NCBI GenBank assembly: GCA_023259635.1
Contig: JALRGX010000148.1
Span: forward strand, 1 to 50,506
Length of the DNA: 50,506 nt
Direction: 5' to 3'
Source: Methylotenera sp.
GTDB taxonomy: Bacteria > Pseudomonadota > Gammaproteobacteria > Burkholderiales > Methylophilaceae
Part shown: positions 27,087 to 39,462 of the stretch, piece after piece
Layout of the letters: each line of letters begins with the position of its first letter
Position numbering within the stretch: position 1 is the first letter of the stretch
Translations under genes and position numbers: made by a program
The notes under the pieces: model-generated
The model's input: only the letters and a program-made list of their open reading frames with translations
Databases searched by the model: none
What the model was told of the DNA's origin: nothing

Positions 27087-27533
27087 TTAACCGCGAATGT
27101 TGGATTGACTCTCAAATTGGGTTAATTCAACACGAGGCTGTGGCTGCCATCCGGATTTACGATGCTCGGCAATAACATTGGTAAAAATCCCGCCACGCAC
27201 GAAAAACTTGGCTGTAACGCGCATGAATCTAGGCTGTGTCGCAGCAACCAGATCATCAAGGATGCGATTGGTAACAGCTTCGTGGAAGCAGCCTTCATCA
27301 CGGAATGACCACATATATAGCTTCAGGCTTTTGAGTTCCACACAGGCTTGGTCAGGAATGTAATCCAGGTAGATGACTGCAAAATCCGGCTGGCCTGTCT
27401 TTGGGCACAAGCAGGTAAACTCTGGAATTTCCATATGAATATGAAAATCACGGGATTTGTTCGGATTCTCAAAAGTTTCCAGCGTTTTAGTTGGTTGTGC
27501 GGTAGGTTTTGCGCCTAAAGATTGGTTGCTCAT
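27087..27533 (-). CDS. queF: NADPH-dependent 7-cyano-7-deazaguanine reductase
   Basis: This 148-aa tunnelling-fold enzyme reduces preQ0 to preQ1 in queuosine tRNA modification. The catalytic cysteine lies in [14 protein letters not shown], the QueF family motif ELKSLKLY follows, and the zinc/substrate-type FHE appears in GCFHEAVTN. The length fits the short, unimodular type I (YkvM-like) QueF. It is divergent from smc across 76 bases. No preQ1 riboswitch was recognised in this gap. Confidence 0.95.
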   Translation of the reverse strand: MSNQSLGAKPTAQPTKTLETFENPNKSRDFHIHMEIPEFTCLCPKTGQPDFAVIYLDYIPDQACVELKSLKLYMWSFRDEGCFHEAVTNRILDDLVAATQPRFMRVTAKFFVRGGIFTNVIAEHRKSGWQPQPRVELTQFESQSNIRG

Positions 27534-27609
27534 GATTGATATGCTGCTTTTTGCTTAAAAAACGTTATTATAACGCTTAACAATTCAAACAAAAATTTTA
27601 TACCTTATT

Positions 27610-30600
27610 TTGCGTTTAACTCACTTAAAATTAGCCGGATTTAAATCATTTGTTGATCCAACGACGCTAAATATTCACGGGCAGCGCGTAGGCGTGGTCG
27701 GGCCTAATGGCTGCGGTAAATCCAATGTAATGGAGTCTGTACGCTGGGTGCTGGGTGAATCTTCCGCCAAGGAAATGCGTGCCGATGCGATGGATGCCGT
27801 TATTTTTAACGGCTCCGGCAATCGCAAACCGATATCCCGTGCCAGCGTAGAGCTCATATTTGATAATAGTTTAGGCGGTGCTAGCGGAGAATGGTCACAA
27901 TATGCCGAGATTTCAGTTAAACGCGTTATTGAGCGTGACAAAGGCTCCACATACTATATCAATAACACCGCCGTGCGCCGCCGTGATGTAGCCGACCTGT
28001 TTTTGGGTACTGGCTTGGGAGGACGCGCCTATGCCATTATCGGGCAAAACACCATCAACAGGATTGTTGAAGCTAAACCGGAAGAAATGCGTGTCTTCCT
28101 TGAAGAGGCGGCCGGTATTACCAAATATAAAGAACGCAGACGGGAAACAGAACTGCGCTTGCGTGATACCCGTGAAAACCTGATACGGGTAGAAGACATA
28201 TTGCGTGAGCTGGACAAACAAATTTTAAGGTTACAGTCGCAAGCTGTTGTGGCCGCAGAATATCATCGCCTGCATGAGGCCTTAAATCTTGCCAAAGGCC
28301 AGATATGGCTGCTCAAGAAGCAGGATGCGAGTGCTAATTGGGAGAAAGCGGGGCGCACAGTAGAGAAGCTGGTTAACGAGCTGGAAGCGCAAATGGCAAG
28401 CTTGCGCAACAGTGAAAGTGTGCTGGAGACTGTCAAACAGCAGCATGTAGCTGCTACGGAAACGGTAAATACAGCGCAGGCAGCTTACTATGAGGCAAAT
28501 GCCGCCGTCTCCAATCTTGAAAACCAGGTTAAAAATACAGCAGATGCGCGGGAGCGCATGCAAATGCAGTTACAGCAATTAATTGCACAATTAGAAAAAA
28601 ATGCTGGGCAGCAGACTAATGTTGAAAACAGCTTGCTGGAGGCAAATAATAATCTATCAGCGGCAAACTCTGATTTTGCTACCGCTGAAACACTGCTACA
28701 AACTGCTCGTGAAACGCTGAATGCCAATACGCAGCAATATCAAGCCGCACTTGCAGACTTTAATGCCAGCCAGACCAGCTGGCTAAACGCAGAGCAGAGA
28801 ATGCGACTGGAGCAGGCTAATATCGGGCATATTGCACGCACGATCAATGACGCTACAGAGCAGCTAAAACGACTTCAGCAGAGTTTATTGACATTGCAGG
28901 TTCCGGCGGATGATGTATTGACAGGCAAGCAAACGCAATTACAGTCGCTGGAAGCGGAAATCAAAGCAACAGAAGCACGAATTGCCGGCACACTTGAGAA
29001 AGAAACGGCAATACAAACCTCCATAAAAACCGTGCGCGAGCTCGTTCATGAGCAGCAGCGCAGCCAGCATGTCATCGAGGCTGAGATCAACTCGCTGGAT
29101 AAAATTCAACAGTCGATGCGCGATGCAAATAATGAGGCCAATCTGGGTTCATGGCTAAAAAACTCTGGATTGAATAACAATTGTCGTATCTGGCAACTGA
29201 TTGCTATTAAATCAGGCTGGGAAACCGCCTTGGAAGCCGTGTTAGGCAGCAGATTGAATGCAGTAGCACATAAAACCCTGCCCGAAACCAGGCCGCCGGC
29301 TGCGCTCAGTGTTGCTTTCAGCAATGATGCAAGTGACAAGTCGGCGGTTAAATCGTCGAATTTTCCCACCATTCTTTCTTTGATTGAGCGTGTAGAACCT
29401 GCATATCAGGCCGTGCTTAATGATTGGCTGGCTGGTGTGTGTGTATTAACGGAAGATGCAGACCCGATGGCGGCTTGCCAAAGTCTTGCTCAAAATGAGT
29501 GCCTGGTAAACCGGCATGGTGACATTTACACACGCAACAGTGTGACATATTTTGGAGCGCAATCTTTGCTGCATGGTGTGCTGGAGCGGCAGACAAGGCT
29601 GGAATCATTGCAGTTACAGTTGCCGCAATTGCAGGAACAATTGACAGCGGCTAATAAGCAGTTAAGCCAAACGGAAACTGAACTGCAAGAGTTACGTACT
29701 AGCCAGCATGCAGACCAGCAGTCATTAAAAAATATCACGCAGCAGGCACATCAGCTGAATTTAAGCCTGCAGCAGCTTAAACAGCAACAGGCAAGTGCCT
29801 TGCAGCGTAAAAATCAGCTGGAAGCAGATTGCCTTTTAACTGAACAGAAGCTGGAAAAGTTATTAACCGAAAAGACGCAAAAAGAAACAGCCGTTACCGA
29901 AATTACAGCAGGCTTAACGCAAATGCAGACTGAAAGAGCGGGTAATGAGGCAAAGAAACAGGATGCAGAAAACCGGCTTAATGAGGCGCGCAACCAACTG
30001 CAGGGGCTGGAGCGCGCCTATCAGGAAAAAGTATTTAATATAAAGTTAATAGAAAATAATATCAAAGAGTTAAGTTCTAAACTTGAATCTTTGCATGAAG
30101 AAAAAACAAGTCTGAAAGTCCGCAGTACCGAGGTGGAAACAGCACTGAATGCCACGAAAATGGAAACGCTGAAAGCGAATCTGGAGACTGCCCTAAATGT
30201 GAAGCAGAAGCGTGAAGCTGCACTTGCCGCTGCGCGCAATGCAATGGCTGAATCTCAGGAAACTTTGATGCAACAGGAGCGTACACGTTTGCAGAATGAA
30301 CAGCTGTTGCATCCATTGCGCGATAAGCTGGAAGCCAGCCGATTAAATGAACAGGAGGCGCGGTTGCATTTCGAACAATGCCAAATGGAATTGGCATCTT
30401 TCAGTATAGAAGAGTCTGTGCTTGCGAACAGCCTTCAGCAGCATGAAGGCAACCTGAAAATCAGTCAGCTTGAAAATAAGAAAATTAAACTGGAAGCAGA
30501 TATTGAGGCGTTAGGTGCAGTGAATCTGGCAGCTATTGAAGAATTGAAAGCGGAACAAACCCGCAAACAATATCTGGATAGTCAGTGCCATGATTTGACG

Positions 30601-31125
30601 GATGCAAGCCAAACGCTGGAGGATGCAATCCGTAAAATAGACCGGGAGACTAGAACTCGTTTACAGGCTACTTTTGATGCTGCGAACATGCATTTCAATG
30701 AATTATTCACCACACTGTTTGGTGGTGGCCAGGCAAGGTTGGTGCTGCTTGGCGATGAAATTCTGGATACTGGCATGCAGGTGTTTGCGCAGCCGCCCGG
30801 CAAGAAGAACAGTACAATCCATCTGTTGTCCGGGGGTGAAAAAGCATTGACTGCACTGGCTTTGGTGTTTGCTTTGTTCAGGCTCAATCCGGCACCGTTC
30901 TGCCTGATGGATGAAGTGGATGCACCACTGGATGATAGCAATACTGAACGTTTCTGTGCCATGGTGAAAAAAATGTCAGAAAGAACACAATTTTTATATG
31001 TGAGTCATAATAAAATCACAATGGAAATGGCGCAGCAGTTGATAGGTGTTACTATGCAAGAGTCTGGAGTTTCACGTATCGTCGATGTTGATATGGAAGC
31101 TGCGGTGAAAATGGCTGAGGCGTAA
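27610..31125 (+). CDS. smc: Chromosome segregation ATPase SMC
   Basis: This 1171-aa condensin subunit compacts and organises DNA. The N-terminal head has Walker A GPNGCGKSN (~32-40). A long coiled coil with a hinge near 500-660 follows, and the C-terminal head has signature LSGGEKALTALAL and Walker B FCLMDEVDAPLDD. The start is a TTG: the family N-terminus MRLTHLKLAGFKSF begins exactly at 27610 and no upstream ATG/GTG could serve. It heads a plus-strand run, smc-zipA-ligA-cysQ, an order typical of betaproteobacteria. Confidence 0.97.
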   Translation: MRLTHLKLAGFKSFVDPTTLNIHGQRVGVVGPNGCGKSNVMESVRWVLGESSAKEMRADAMDAVIFNGSGNRKPISRASVELIFDNSLGGASGEWSQYAEISVKRVIERDKGSTYYINNTAVRRRDVADLFLGTGLGGRAYAIIGQNTINRIVEAKPEEMRVFLEEAAGITKYKERRRETELRLRDTRENLIRVEDILRELDKQILRLQSQAVVAAEYHRLHEALNLAKGQIWLLKKQDASANWEKAGRTVEKLVNELEAQMASLRNSESVLETVKQQHVAATETVNTAQAAYYEANAAVSNLENQVKNTADARERMQMQLQQLIAQLEKNAGQQTNVENSLLEANNNLSAANSDFATAETLLQTARETLNANTQQYQAALADFNASQTSWLNAEQRMRLEQANIGHIARTINDATEQLKRLQQSLLTLQVPADDVLTGKQTQLQSLEAEIKATEARIAGTLEKETAIQTSIKTVRELVHEQQRSQHVIEAEINSLDKIQQSMRDANNEANLGSWLKNSGLNNNCRIWQLIAIKSGWETALEAVLGSRLNAVAHKTLPETRPPAALSVAFSNDASDKSAVKSSNFPTILSLIERVEPAYQAVLNDWLAGVCVLTEDADPMAACQSLAQNECLVNRHGDIYTRNSVTYFGAQSLLHGVLERQTRLESLQLQLPQLQEQLTAANKQLSQTETELQELRTSQHADQQSLKNITQQAHQLNLSLQQLKQQQASALQRKNQLEADCLLTEQKLEKLLTEKTQKETAVTEITAGLTQMQTERAGNEAKKQDAENRLNEARNQLQGLERAYQEKVFNIKLIENNIKELSSKLESLHEEKTSLKVRSTEVETALNATKMETLKANLETALNVKQKREAALAAARNAMAESQETLMQQERTRLQNEQLLHPLRDKLEASRLNEQEARLHFEQCQMELASFSIEESVLANSLQQHEGNLKISQLENKKIKLEADIEALGAVNLAAIEELKAEQTRKQYLDSQCHDLTDASQTLEDAIRKIDRETRTRLQATFDAANMHFNELFTTLFGGGQARLVLLGDEILDTGMQVFAQPPGKKNSTIHLLSGGEKALTALALVFALFRLNPAPFCLMDEVDAPLDDSNTERFCAMVKKMSERTQFLYVSHNKITMEMAQQLIGVTMQESGVSRIVDVDMEAAVKMAEA

Positions 31126-31158
31126 GCTTCTGGCAGTTGAAATATAGTTGAAGGTTTA

Positions 31159-34625
<3,467 letters not shown>

Positions 34626-34628
34626 TCG

Positions 34629-35444
34629 ATGGAAAACAAGAACTATCATCAATATTTAGACGCCGTAATCGATATTGCTAAAGATGCTGGCGCAGCAATT
34701 ATGCAGGTGTATGGAACGGATTTTGATGTTGAAAATAAATCTGATAACTCCCCTTTAACACAGGCAGATATGGCAGCGCATAATGTGATTACTAGCGCAT
34801 TAAAGCAGCTAACGCCTGATATCCCGATTCTTTCTGAAGAATCCGAAACTATAGATGCCGGCGAACGTAACTCCTGGCAGTTGTACTGGCTGATTGATCC
34901 ACTGGATGGTACGCGCGAATTTGTTAAGCGAAACGGTGAGTTTACGGTGAATATTGCCTTGATAGATCAACATTCATCAGTAATGGGGGTAGTTTACGCA
35001 CCGGCGACAGACCTGTTGTATTTTGCATCATTGGGGAATGGGGCTTTCAAACAAGTTAAAGATCATGCCGCCACCTCAATTCACACCAGACCTTTTAATA
35101 TGGAAAAACTGATTATCGCGGGCAGCCGGTCTCATAGTGACCATAACTTACAGCGTTTTATAAACAATATTCATGTTGCTACTGGTGCAATTCCTGAACT
35201 TATCAGCATGGGAAGTTCTCTAAAAATTTGTTTAGTAGCGCAGGGTGCTGCTGATGTGTACCCGAGATTGGGACCAACCTCAGAATGGGATACTGCTGCA
35301 GCGCATTGTGTGCTGAAAGAGGCGGGCGGCGATATTGTTGATGAGGCTGGTAAGGAGCTGCGCTATAACACCAAGCAATCACTATTAAACCCTAATTTTT
35401 TTGCTACCGTTCAGAAATCATTTAATTGGTCTGAGTTTTTGTAA
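34629..35444 (+). CDS. cysQ: 3'(2'),5'-bisphosphate nucleotidase CysQ
   Basis: This inositol-monophosphatase-fold enzyme (271 aa) hydrolyses 3'-phosphoadenosine 5'-phosphate (PAP), the by-product of PAPS-dependent sulfate reduction and sulfotransfer. Metal-binding motifs are SEES, WLIDPLDGTREFVKRNGEFTVNIAL and the C-terminal GPTSEWDTAAAHCVL. It starts 3 bases after ligA. PAP removal would also serve the sulfotransferase encoded at 18806-19663. Confidence 0.94.
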   Translation: MENKNYHQYLDAVIDIAKDAGAAIMQVYGTDFDVENKSDNSPLTQADMAAHNVITSALKQLTPDIPILSEESETIDAGERNSWQLYWLIDPLDGTREFVKRNGEFTVNIALIDQHSSVMGVVYAPATDLLYFASLGNGAFKQVKDHAATSIHTRPFNMEKLIIAGSRSHSDHNLQRFINNIHVATGAIPELISMGSSLKICLVAQGAADVYPRLGPTSEWDTAAAHCVLKEAGGDIVDEAGKELRYNTKQSLLNPNFFATVQKSFNWSEFL

Positions 35445-35490
35445 AACAACCATGCATTGACTGCATATAACTTAAAGAATCTTGATAATT

Positions 35491-36396
35491 ATGAAGCTAC
35501 AATTAACTTTAACAACGTTTTTTACTGCATTGTATTTTAATAATGTTTATGCGGTTTCTGATGATGCCTACGCCTGTAACAAAGCTTATGAGCGGGGAGA
35601 TTATTCTGCTGCAACTACACTGGCAACCAAAGCACTGAATACAGATAGCCATGACCGTGATGCACTGATATGTCAGGGGCGCACTTATAGCGCACAAGGG
35701 GATTTAAAGTCAGCATTGACCGCTTTTAATTCAGCAGGAGACCTTTCCAGCAATGCTTTTGATAAAACGATTGTAGCGCTCGTTACCGGCCATGCCTATA
35801 AAAATGCAGACCAGTATGAGCAGGCCATTGCAAGTTACCAGGAAAGTTTAAAGCAGGCAGGCCTCGCTAAAAGCAAAGGTTTTCAGCGTGTATCTCATGT
35901 TGGTATCGGTAATGTGCTCTTTAAAACCAAACAGTATCCATTAGCGCTGGAGTCCTATTTAGCAGCGACTGAACTTGATGCTAATGACAATGAGCGTGGT
36001 GAAAGTTATGAACATATAGCTGAAATTTATCACTTGATGAATCAACATGACCAGGCGCTTGAATATCAGATCAAGGCTTACTTCATGCATCAAAAATCCG
36101 GCACACCAGATCAGTTTGCGCACTCCAGTATTGAGCTAGGGCGTTACTATGCCGCTACAAAAAACTACAGCAGTGCAGAAAACACTTTAAATAAGATTAT
36201 TAAATATGCCAATGAGCAGGGCGGTCCATATTATGAAGCCCAGGGCTGCTATGTTCTGGCTCAGGTTAAGGCTGCTGCAGGCGATATGGACTCAGCCAAA
36301 ACACTGATCGATAAAGCCAGATTGATTGCTAAAAACACCAATGACAAAGCGCTGGATGCAGAAATTACAAAGGAAACAGAAAATTTAATTAAATAA
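35491..36396 (+). CDS. Exported TPR-repeat protein
   Basis: The ~301-aa product starts with a probable signal peptide (MKLQLTLTTFFTALYFNNVYA, cleavage after YA) and then carries TPR-like helical repeats. Examples are ACNKAYERGDYSAATTLATKAL, GRTYSAQGDLKSALTAFNSAG, AYKNADQYEQAIASYQESL and IAEIYHLMNQHDQALEYQIKAY. It is presumably a periplasmic scaffold or protein-interaction factor; no enzyme motif is visible. ATG 35491 is preferred to the track's TTG 35482 because it begins the signal peptide. It lies 46 bases after cysQ. Confidence 0.75.
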   Translation: MKLQLTLTTFFTALYFNNVYAVSDDAYACNKAYERGDYSAATTLATKALNTDSHDRDALICQGRTYSAQGDLKSALTAFNSAGDLSSNAFDKTIVALVTGHAYKNADQYEQAIASYQESLKQAGLAKSKGFQRVSHVGIGNVLFKTKQYPLALESYLAATELDANDNERGESYEHIAEIYHLMNQHDQALEYQIKAYFMHQKSGTPDQFAHSSIELGRYYAATKNYSSAENTLNKIIKYANEQGGPYYEAQGCYVLAQVKAAAGDMDSAKTLIDKARLIAKNTNDKALDAEITKETENLIK

Positions 36397-36497
36397 TTAC
36401 GTTACCCTGTAAGGAATCGGCAGGATATTTGACTAATTAGCGTTATCAATGTGTTAGTAGAAACTCTTTAGGGGTTTCCATAATTAAAGGATGCGTC

Positions 36498-37493
36498 ATG
36501 ATTATTCAAAAAAAATCCGATATTATTCCATCTGAAATTACACCTAGAGAAGTTTTTGAAAATAGGCGTAAATTTCTACAGCAGGCAGGCTTCGGCCTGC
36601 TGGCCGGGGCAGCAGCGGGACTGCTTGCAAACCCATCATATGCTGCTCTTGGTAAATCAACATCATTACACAGGGTAAGCAACTCATTAATAAAGCTGCC
36701 ACCTTTCAGTAAATCCCAATATGGAGGCGGTGAAAAATTAACGCCCTATGAGGATGTCACCACCTATAACAACTATTACGAATTTGGCACCAGCAAGGAC
36801 GAGCCAGCTATCCATTCAAAATTATTCAAGCCTGTTCCCTGGACTGTAAGCATAGAAGGGCAGGTGAAAAAGAATAAAACAATCAGCATTGAAGATATTC
36901 TGAAGCTGGCACCTTTAGAAGAGCGTATATACCGGATGCGCTGTATTGAAGGCTGGTCTATGGTCATTCCGTGGATAGGGTTCCCGCTCGCGCAGTTAAT
37001 TAAATGGGCAGAACCGAATGCCAATGCCAAGTATGTTGAATTTACCTCTTTAGCTGATGCTCATCAGATGCCTGGTGTAAATCTGCCAGTACTAGACTGG
37101 CCATATGTTGAGGGCTTGCGTATGGATGAAGCCATGAACCCGCTGACAATCATGGCGGTAGGTCTATACGGTGAGGCCCTGCCTAATCAAAATGGTGCTC
37201 CAATGCGTCTGGTGGTGCCATGGAAATATGGCATCAAAGGTGCAAAAGCAATCGTTAAGATTCGATTCACAGAGGAAATGCCGATTACAACATGGATGAA
37301 AGCCATCCCAAGTGAATATGGTTTTTATTCCAATGTTAATCCACAGGTTCCTCACCCGCGCTGGACGCAAACTTCTGAAAAAAGAATCGGAGCAGGGCTA
37401 TTTGCCGGAAGGATTAAAACGTTGATGTTTAATGGTTATACAGAGCAAGTAGGGCATATGTATGCGGGCATGGACTTGCGAAAAAACTTTTAA
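36498..37493 (+). CDS. msrP: Protein-methionine-sulfoxide reductase catalytic subunit MsrP
   Basis: This 331-aa periplasmic molybdoenzyme (sulfite-oxidase fold, formerly YedY) repairs oxidised methionines in envelope proteins. A twin-arginine signal (NRRKFLQQAGFGLLAGAAAG, cleavage after SYA) indicates Tat export of the folded cofactor-bound enzyme. The molybdenum-ligating cysteine is in RMRCIEGWSMVIPWIG. The length is typical. msrQ begins 7 bases after its stop, forming the usual MsrPQ pair. Confidence 0.96.
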   Translation: MIIQKKSDIIPSEITPREVFENRRKFLQQAGFGLLAGAAAGLLANPSYAALGKSTSLHRVSNSLIKLPPFSKSQYGGGEKLTPYEDVTTYNNYYEFGTSKDEPAIHSKLFKPVPWTVSIEGQVKKNKTISIEDILKLAPLEERIYRMRCIEGWSMVIPWIGFPLAQLIKWAEPNANAKYVEFTSLADAHQMPGVNLPVLDWPYVEGLRMDEAMNPLTIMAVGLYGEALPNQNGAPMRLVVPWKYGIKGAKAIVKIRFTEEMPITTWMKAIPSEYGFYSNVNPQVPHPRWTQTSEKRIGAGLFAGRIKTLMFNGYTEQVGHMYAGMDLRKNF

Positions 37494-37500
37494 AAATATT

Positions 37501-38145
37501 ATGTTAGGTAATCTCAGCAAAGTCCCCGGTAAAAAGCTAATAGCTCAAATTAAAGTTGCTTTATTTCTATTGTGCCTTGTGCCATCGCTACGCTTGCTGT
37601 GGCTAGCTATTAATGATGATTTGTCAGCAAATCCGATAGAATTTATTGAAAGATCCACGGGCTTCTGGACACTATTCATACTCTTGGCAACGCTGAGCTT
37701 AAGTCCGATAAGGCTGCTGACAGGGCGCACCTGGCAACTGCAATACAGGCGTATGCTGGGACTTTTTATGTTTTTTTACGCCTGTTTACACGTTACAACC
37801 TATCTATGGCTGGATTACGGGTTTAATTGGACTGACATTATCAACGATGTTATTAAGCACAACTATGTGCTGGTCGGTACAGCAGCTTTCCTGTTAACGC
37901 TACCACTGGCTATAACCTCGAATAACCTAATGATCAGGCTGCTGCGTGAGCGATGGAAAAAGCTGCATTATCTTGTCTATATAATTGCCATTCTTGGTGT
38001 AATCCATTTTTTATGGCTGGTAAAAAAAGACCTGCGCGAACCTGTTTTTTACGGATTAATACTGGCCTTGCTCTTGGCGACCAGGATTTATTATCATTTT
38101 TCAAATACGAAATCTAATAAAAAAACTCCTTGGAAATGTAAGTGA
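37501..38145 (+). CDS. msrQ: Heme-binding membrane subunit MsrQ
   Basis: This ~214-aa integral membrane protein (ferric-reductase-like, formerly YedZ) feeds electrons from the quinone pool to MsrP. Six hydrophobic segments are seen, with heme-ligand histidines in YACLHVTTYLWLDYG and the KLHYLVYIIAILGVIHFLWL helices, and the family motif LTGRTWQLQYRRMLGL. The track start at 37462 overlaps msrP; ATG 37501 avoids this and gives the normal length. Confidence 0.94.
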   Translation: MLGNLSKVPGKKLIAQIKVALFLLCLVPSLRLLWLAINDDLSANPIEFIERSTGFWTLFILLATLSLSPIRLLTGRTWQLQYRRMLGLFMFFYACLHVTTYLWLDYGFNWTDIINDVIKHNYVLVGTAAFLLTLPLAITSNNLMIRLLRERWKKLHYLVYIIAILGVIHFLWLVKKDLREPVFYGLILALLLATRIYYHFSNTKSNKKTPWKCK

Positions 38146-38197
38146 TAAGCCCTTAATGCGACTAACCGGCATCATCCATTAATCCGGGAGTCACAAA

Positions 38198-38719
38198 ATG
38201 AAGGCAAATAAATTAACGCAAGCAGCAACAAGCCTATATTGCAGAATTATCGCGCAATTGAACAATATGGCCGATTTTATTCCACCGTTATTCTTACGCT
38301 TAATCCTGGCTATTGAGTTTGGTGAATCAGGAGTTGAAAAGCTTCATGGCAGCAACTGGTTTAATGAAATAGCATTTCCATTTCCATTTAACCTGTTACC
38401 GCCAGATGTTAGCTGGCATATCGCAACTTATTTTGAAATCTTTGGTGCAATCGCTTTATTGCTGGGCATTGCTACAAGGTTTTTTTCAATTTCTCTCGTA
38501 ATACTTACTATCGTTGCAATTCTTTCTGTACATTGGCCAGCTGAAATAACAAGCTTCAATGATTTAATCAGTGGTTACCGTATTATTGATGAAGAAGGTG
38601 ATGGACTAGGTAATTACAAGCTGCCGTTACTTTTTATAATAATGTTTTTACCTTTAATATTTAAAGGTGCTGGAAAACTCAGCTTTGATTACTTTTTAAC
38701 CTGCAAAGTTAAATCATAA
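38198..38719 (+). CDS. DoxX-family membrane protein
   Basis: The 173 aa contain four hydrophobic segments (~28-45, 75-95, 100-118, 145-162) and the DoxX pattern: PPLFLRLILAIEFGESGVEKLHGSNWF near the start and FEIFGAIALLLGIATRFFSISLV in the centre. DoxX-like proteins are small redox-linked membrane proteins of mostly unknown function. It follows msrQ by 52 bases in the same direction, so it may belong to the same oxidative-stress unit. It is the last gene before the dif site. Confidence 0.8.
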   Translation: MKANKLTQAATSLYCRIIAQLNNMADFIPPLFLRLILAIEFGESGVEKLHGSNWFNEIAFPFPFNLLPPDVSWHIATYFEIFGAIALLLGIATRFFSISLVILTIVAILSVHWPAEITSFNDLISGYRIIDEEGDGLGNYKLPLLFIIMFLPLIFKGAGKLSFDYFLTCKVKS

Positions 38720-38744
38720 TATTTCAATAAATTTCCATTCCTCC

Positions 38745-38790
38745 AAAATTTACCGTTAACCTCTGAAAAATGAAATTAACGGTAAATTTT
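38745..38790. terminator. 15-bp perfect inverted repeat 3' of the DoxX gene
   Basis: AAAATTTACCGTTAA and TTAACGGTAAATTTT are exact complements around a 16-base loop. The outer A/T tracts would give a U-rich end on either strand, so it fits a bidirectional transcription terminator between the DoxX gene and the dif/element region. It is only 140 bases from the dif core and could also be a protein-binding site. Confidence 0.55.
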
Positions 38791-38932
38791 ACAAGCATTT
38801 AAATTGGTAGGTAATGGTATGACCTTAGTTATCTAATTTAAAACGCTCTAAACGCGCTTATTAATAGTAGTGATGATTGATTGAGAAAAAAATAGCTATT
38901 TGCCATAACTTAGTTAAATAATGATATTATTA

Positions 38933-38960
38933 ATTTTACATAATATACATTATACGAAAT
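38933..38960 (-). other. dif: Chromosome dimer-resolution site dif (left boundary of the putative IMEX)
   Basis: On the plus strand the 28 bases divide into ATTTTACATAA (XerD arm), TATACA (core) and TTATACGAAAT (XerC arm). The reverse complement of E. coli dif is ATTTAACATAA-TATACA-TTATGCGCACC: the XerD arm differs at one position, the core is identical, and the XerC arm starts TTAT and keeps the CG. The XerC arm varies between species, so this looks like a functional XerCD site. It marks the terminus region of the chromosome. It is also the left end of the small ORF cluster, as expected when an element integrates at dif and regenerates it. Confidence 0.85.
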
Positions 38961-39003
38961 AAGCATTATTATTTTGCGGAATAGTTATTCATTTTCACTT
39001 CTG

Positions 39004-39023
39004 CTTTTGGACAACTCCAAAAG
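39004..39023 (+). promoter_or_regulatory. Hairpin overlapping the ribosome-binding site of the first element ORF
   Basis: CTTTTGGA and TCCAAAAG form a perfect 8-bp stem with loop CAAC. The stem's 3' strand runs into AAAAGGA, the ribosome-binding site of the ORF starting at ATG 39032. Folding would sequester part of that site, so translation of the element's first gene may be controlled. It could equally act as a DNA-level operator or a phage-type stem. Confidence 0.45.
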
Positions 39024-39031
39024 GACTAAAA

Positions 39032-39268
39032 ATGAAAGAATTTCCGCACAATGTTTTTAATGTTCAGCTCACCCGTTCACAATTAGAGCTGCTTTCTAAA
39101 ATGCTAGACCAAGAAATTGCCACTCTTGAGTCTGGGTATGCACACCCACACCCACAAATTCTTAAAAAGACTGCCCGCGTGATTTGGGAACAACTGCAAC
39201 CTTCACCAGCAGAAAAGCAAAAACGCTTTGCTTCTTGGGTTAATAACTTGGGTTTGGCATCATGTTAA
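39032..39268 (+). CDS. Small element protein of unknown function (78 aa)
   Basis: It starts at ATG six bases after AAGGA. The product (MKEFPHNVFNVQLTRSQLEL...) is mostly helical by composition, with a heptad-like segment (LTRSQLELLSKMLDQEIATLE) that could form a short coiled coil. I recognise no family. It is the first of five same-strand ORFs that overlap or abut each other, which is typical of compact phage or satellite genomes, and it overlaps the next ORF by 7 bases. Confidence 0.6.
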   Translation: MKEFPHNVFNVQLTRSQLELLSKMLDQEIATLESGYAHPHPQILKKTARVIWEQLQPSPAEKQKRFASWVNNLGLASC

Positions 39269-39462
39269 TCGACCATTCAAAACCCATTAGAACCGAACCC
39301 GTAAGCCTTCGTCGTTTTGCAGAGCTTACGGGCTTATCCCTTGATTTACTGCGCACATACTGCCTGCAAGGCCGTATTTTAGGCGCTCGCAAGCATGTAT
39401 TGACTAAGCAATGGTGGATTTACCCGCCCGCCAAGATTGTGCCTAGTCAAAAGCGCTGGTGA
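39262..39462 (+). CDS. Small winged-helix/excisionase-like DNA-binding protein (66 aa)
   Basis: The sequence VSLRRFAELTGLSLDLLRTYCLQGRILGARKHVLTKQWWIYPP has the layout of MerR/excisionase-type DNA-binding proteins: helix-turn-helix, a glycine-containing wing and a terminal W-I strand. In integrative elements such proteins direct recombination or repress transcription. It overlaps both neighbours (7 bases with the 78-aa ORF, 4 bases, GTGA, with the next), implying translational coupling. Confidence 0.65.
   Translation: MLIDHSKPIRTEPVSLRRFAELTGLSLDLLRTYCLQGRILGARKHVLTKQWWIYPPAKIVPSQKRW

Noticed and set aside
27534-27609. preQ1 riboswitch upstream of queF
   Set aside because: The 76-bp gap is shared with smc and shows no aptamer-like pseudoknot pattern that I could recognise.
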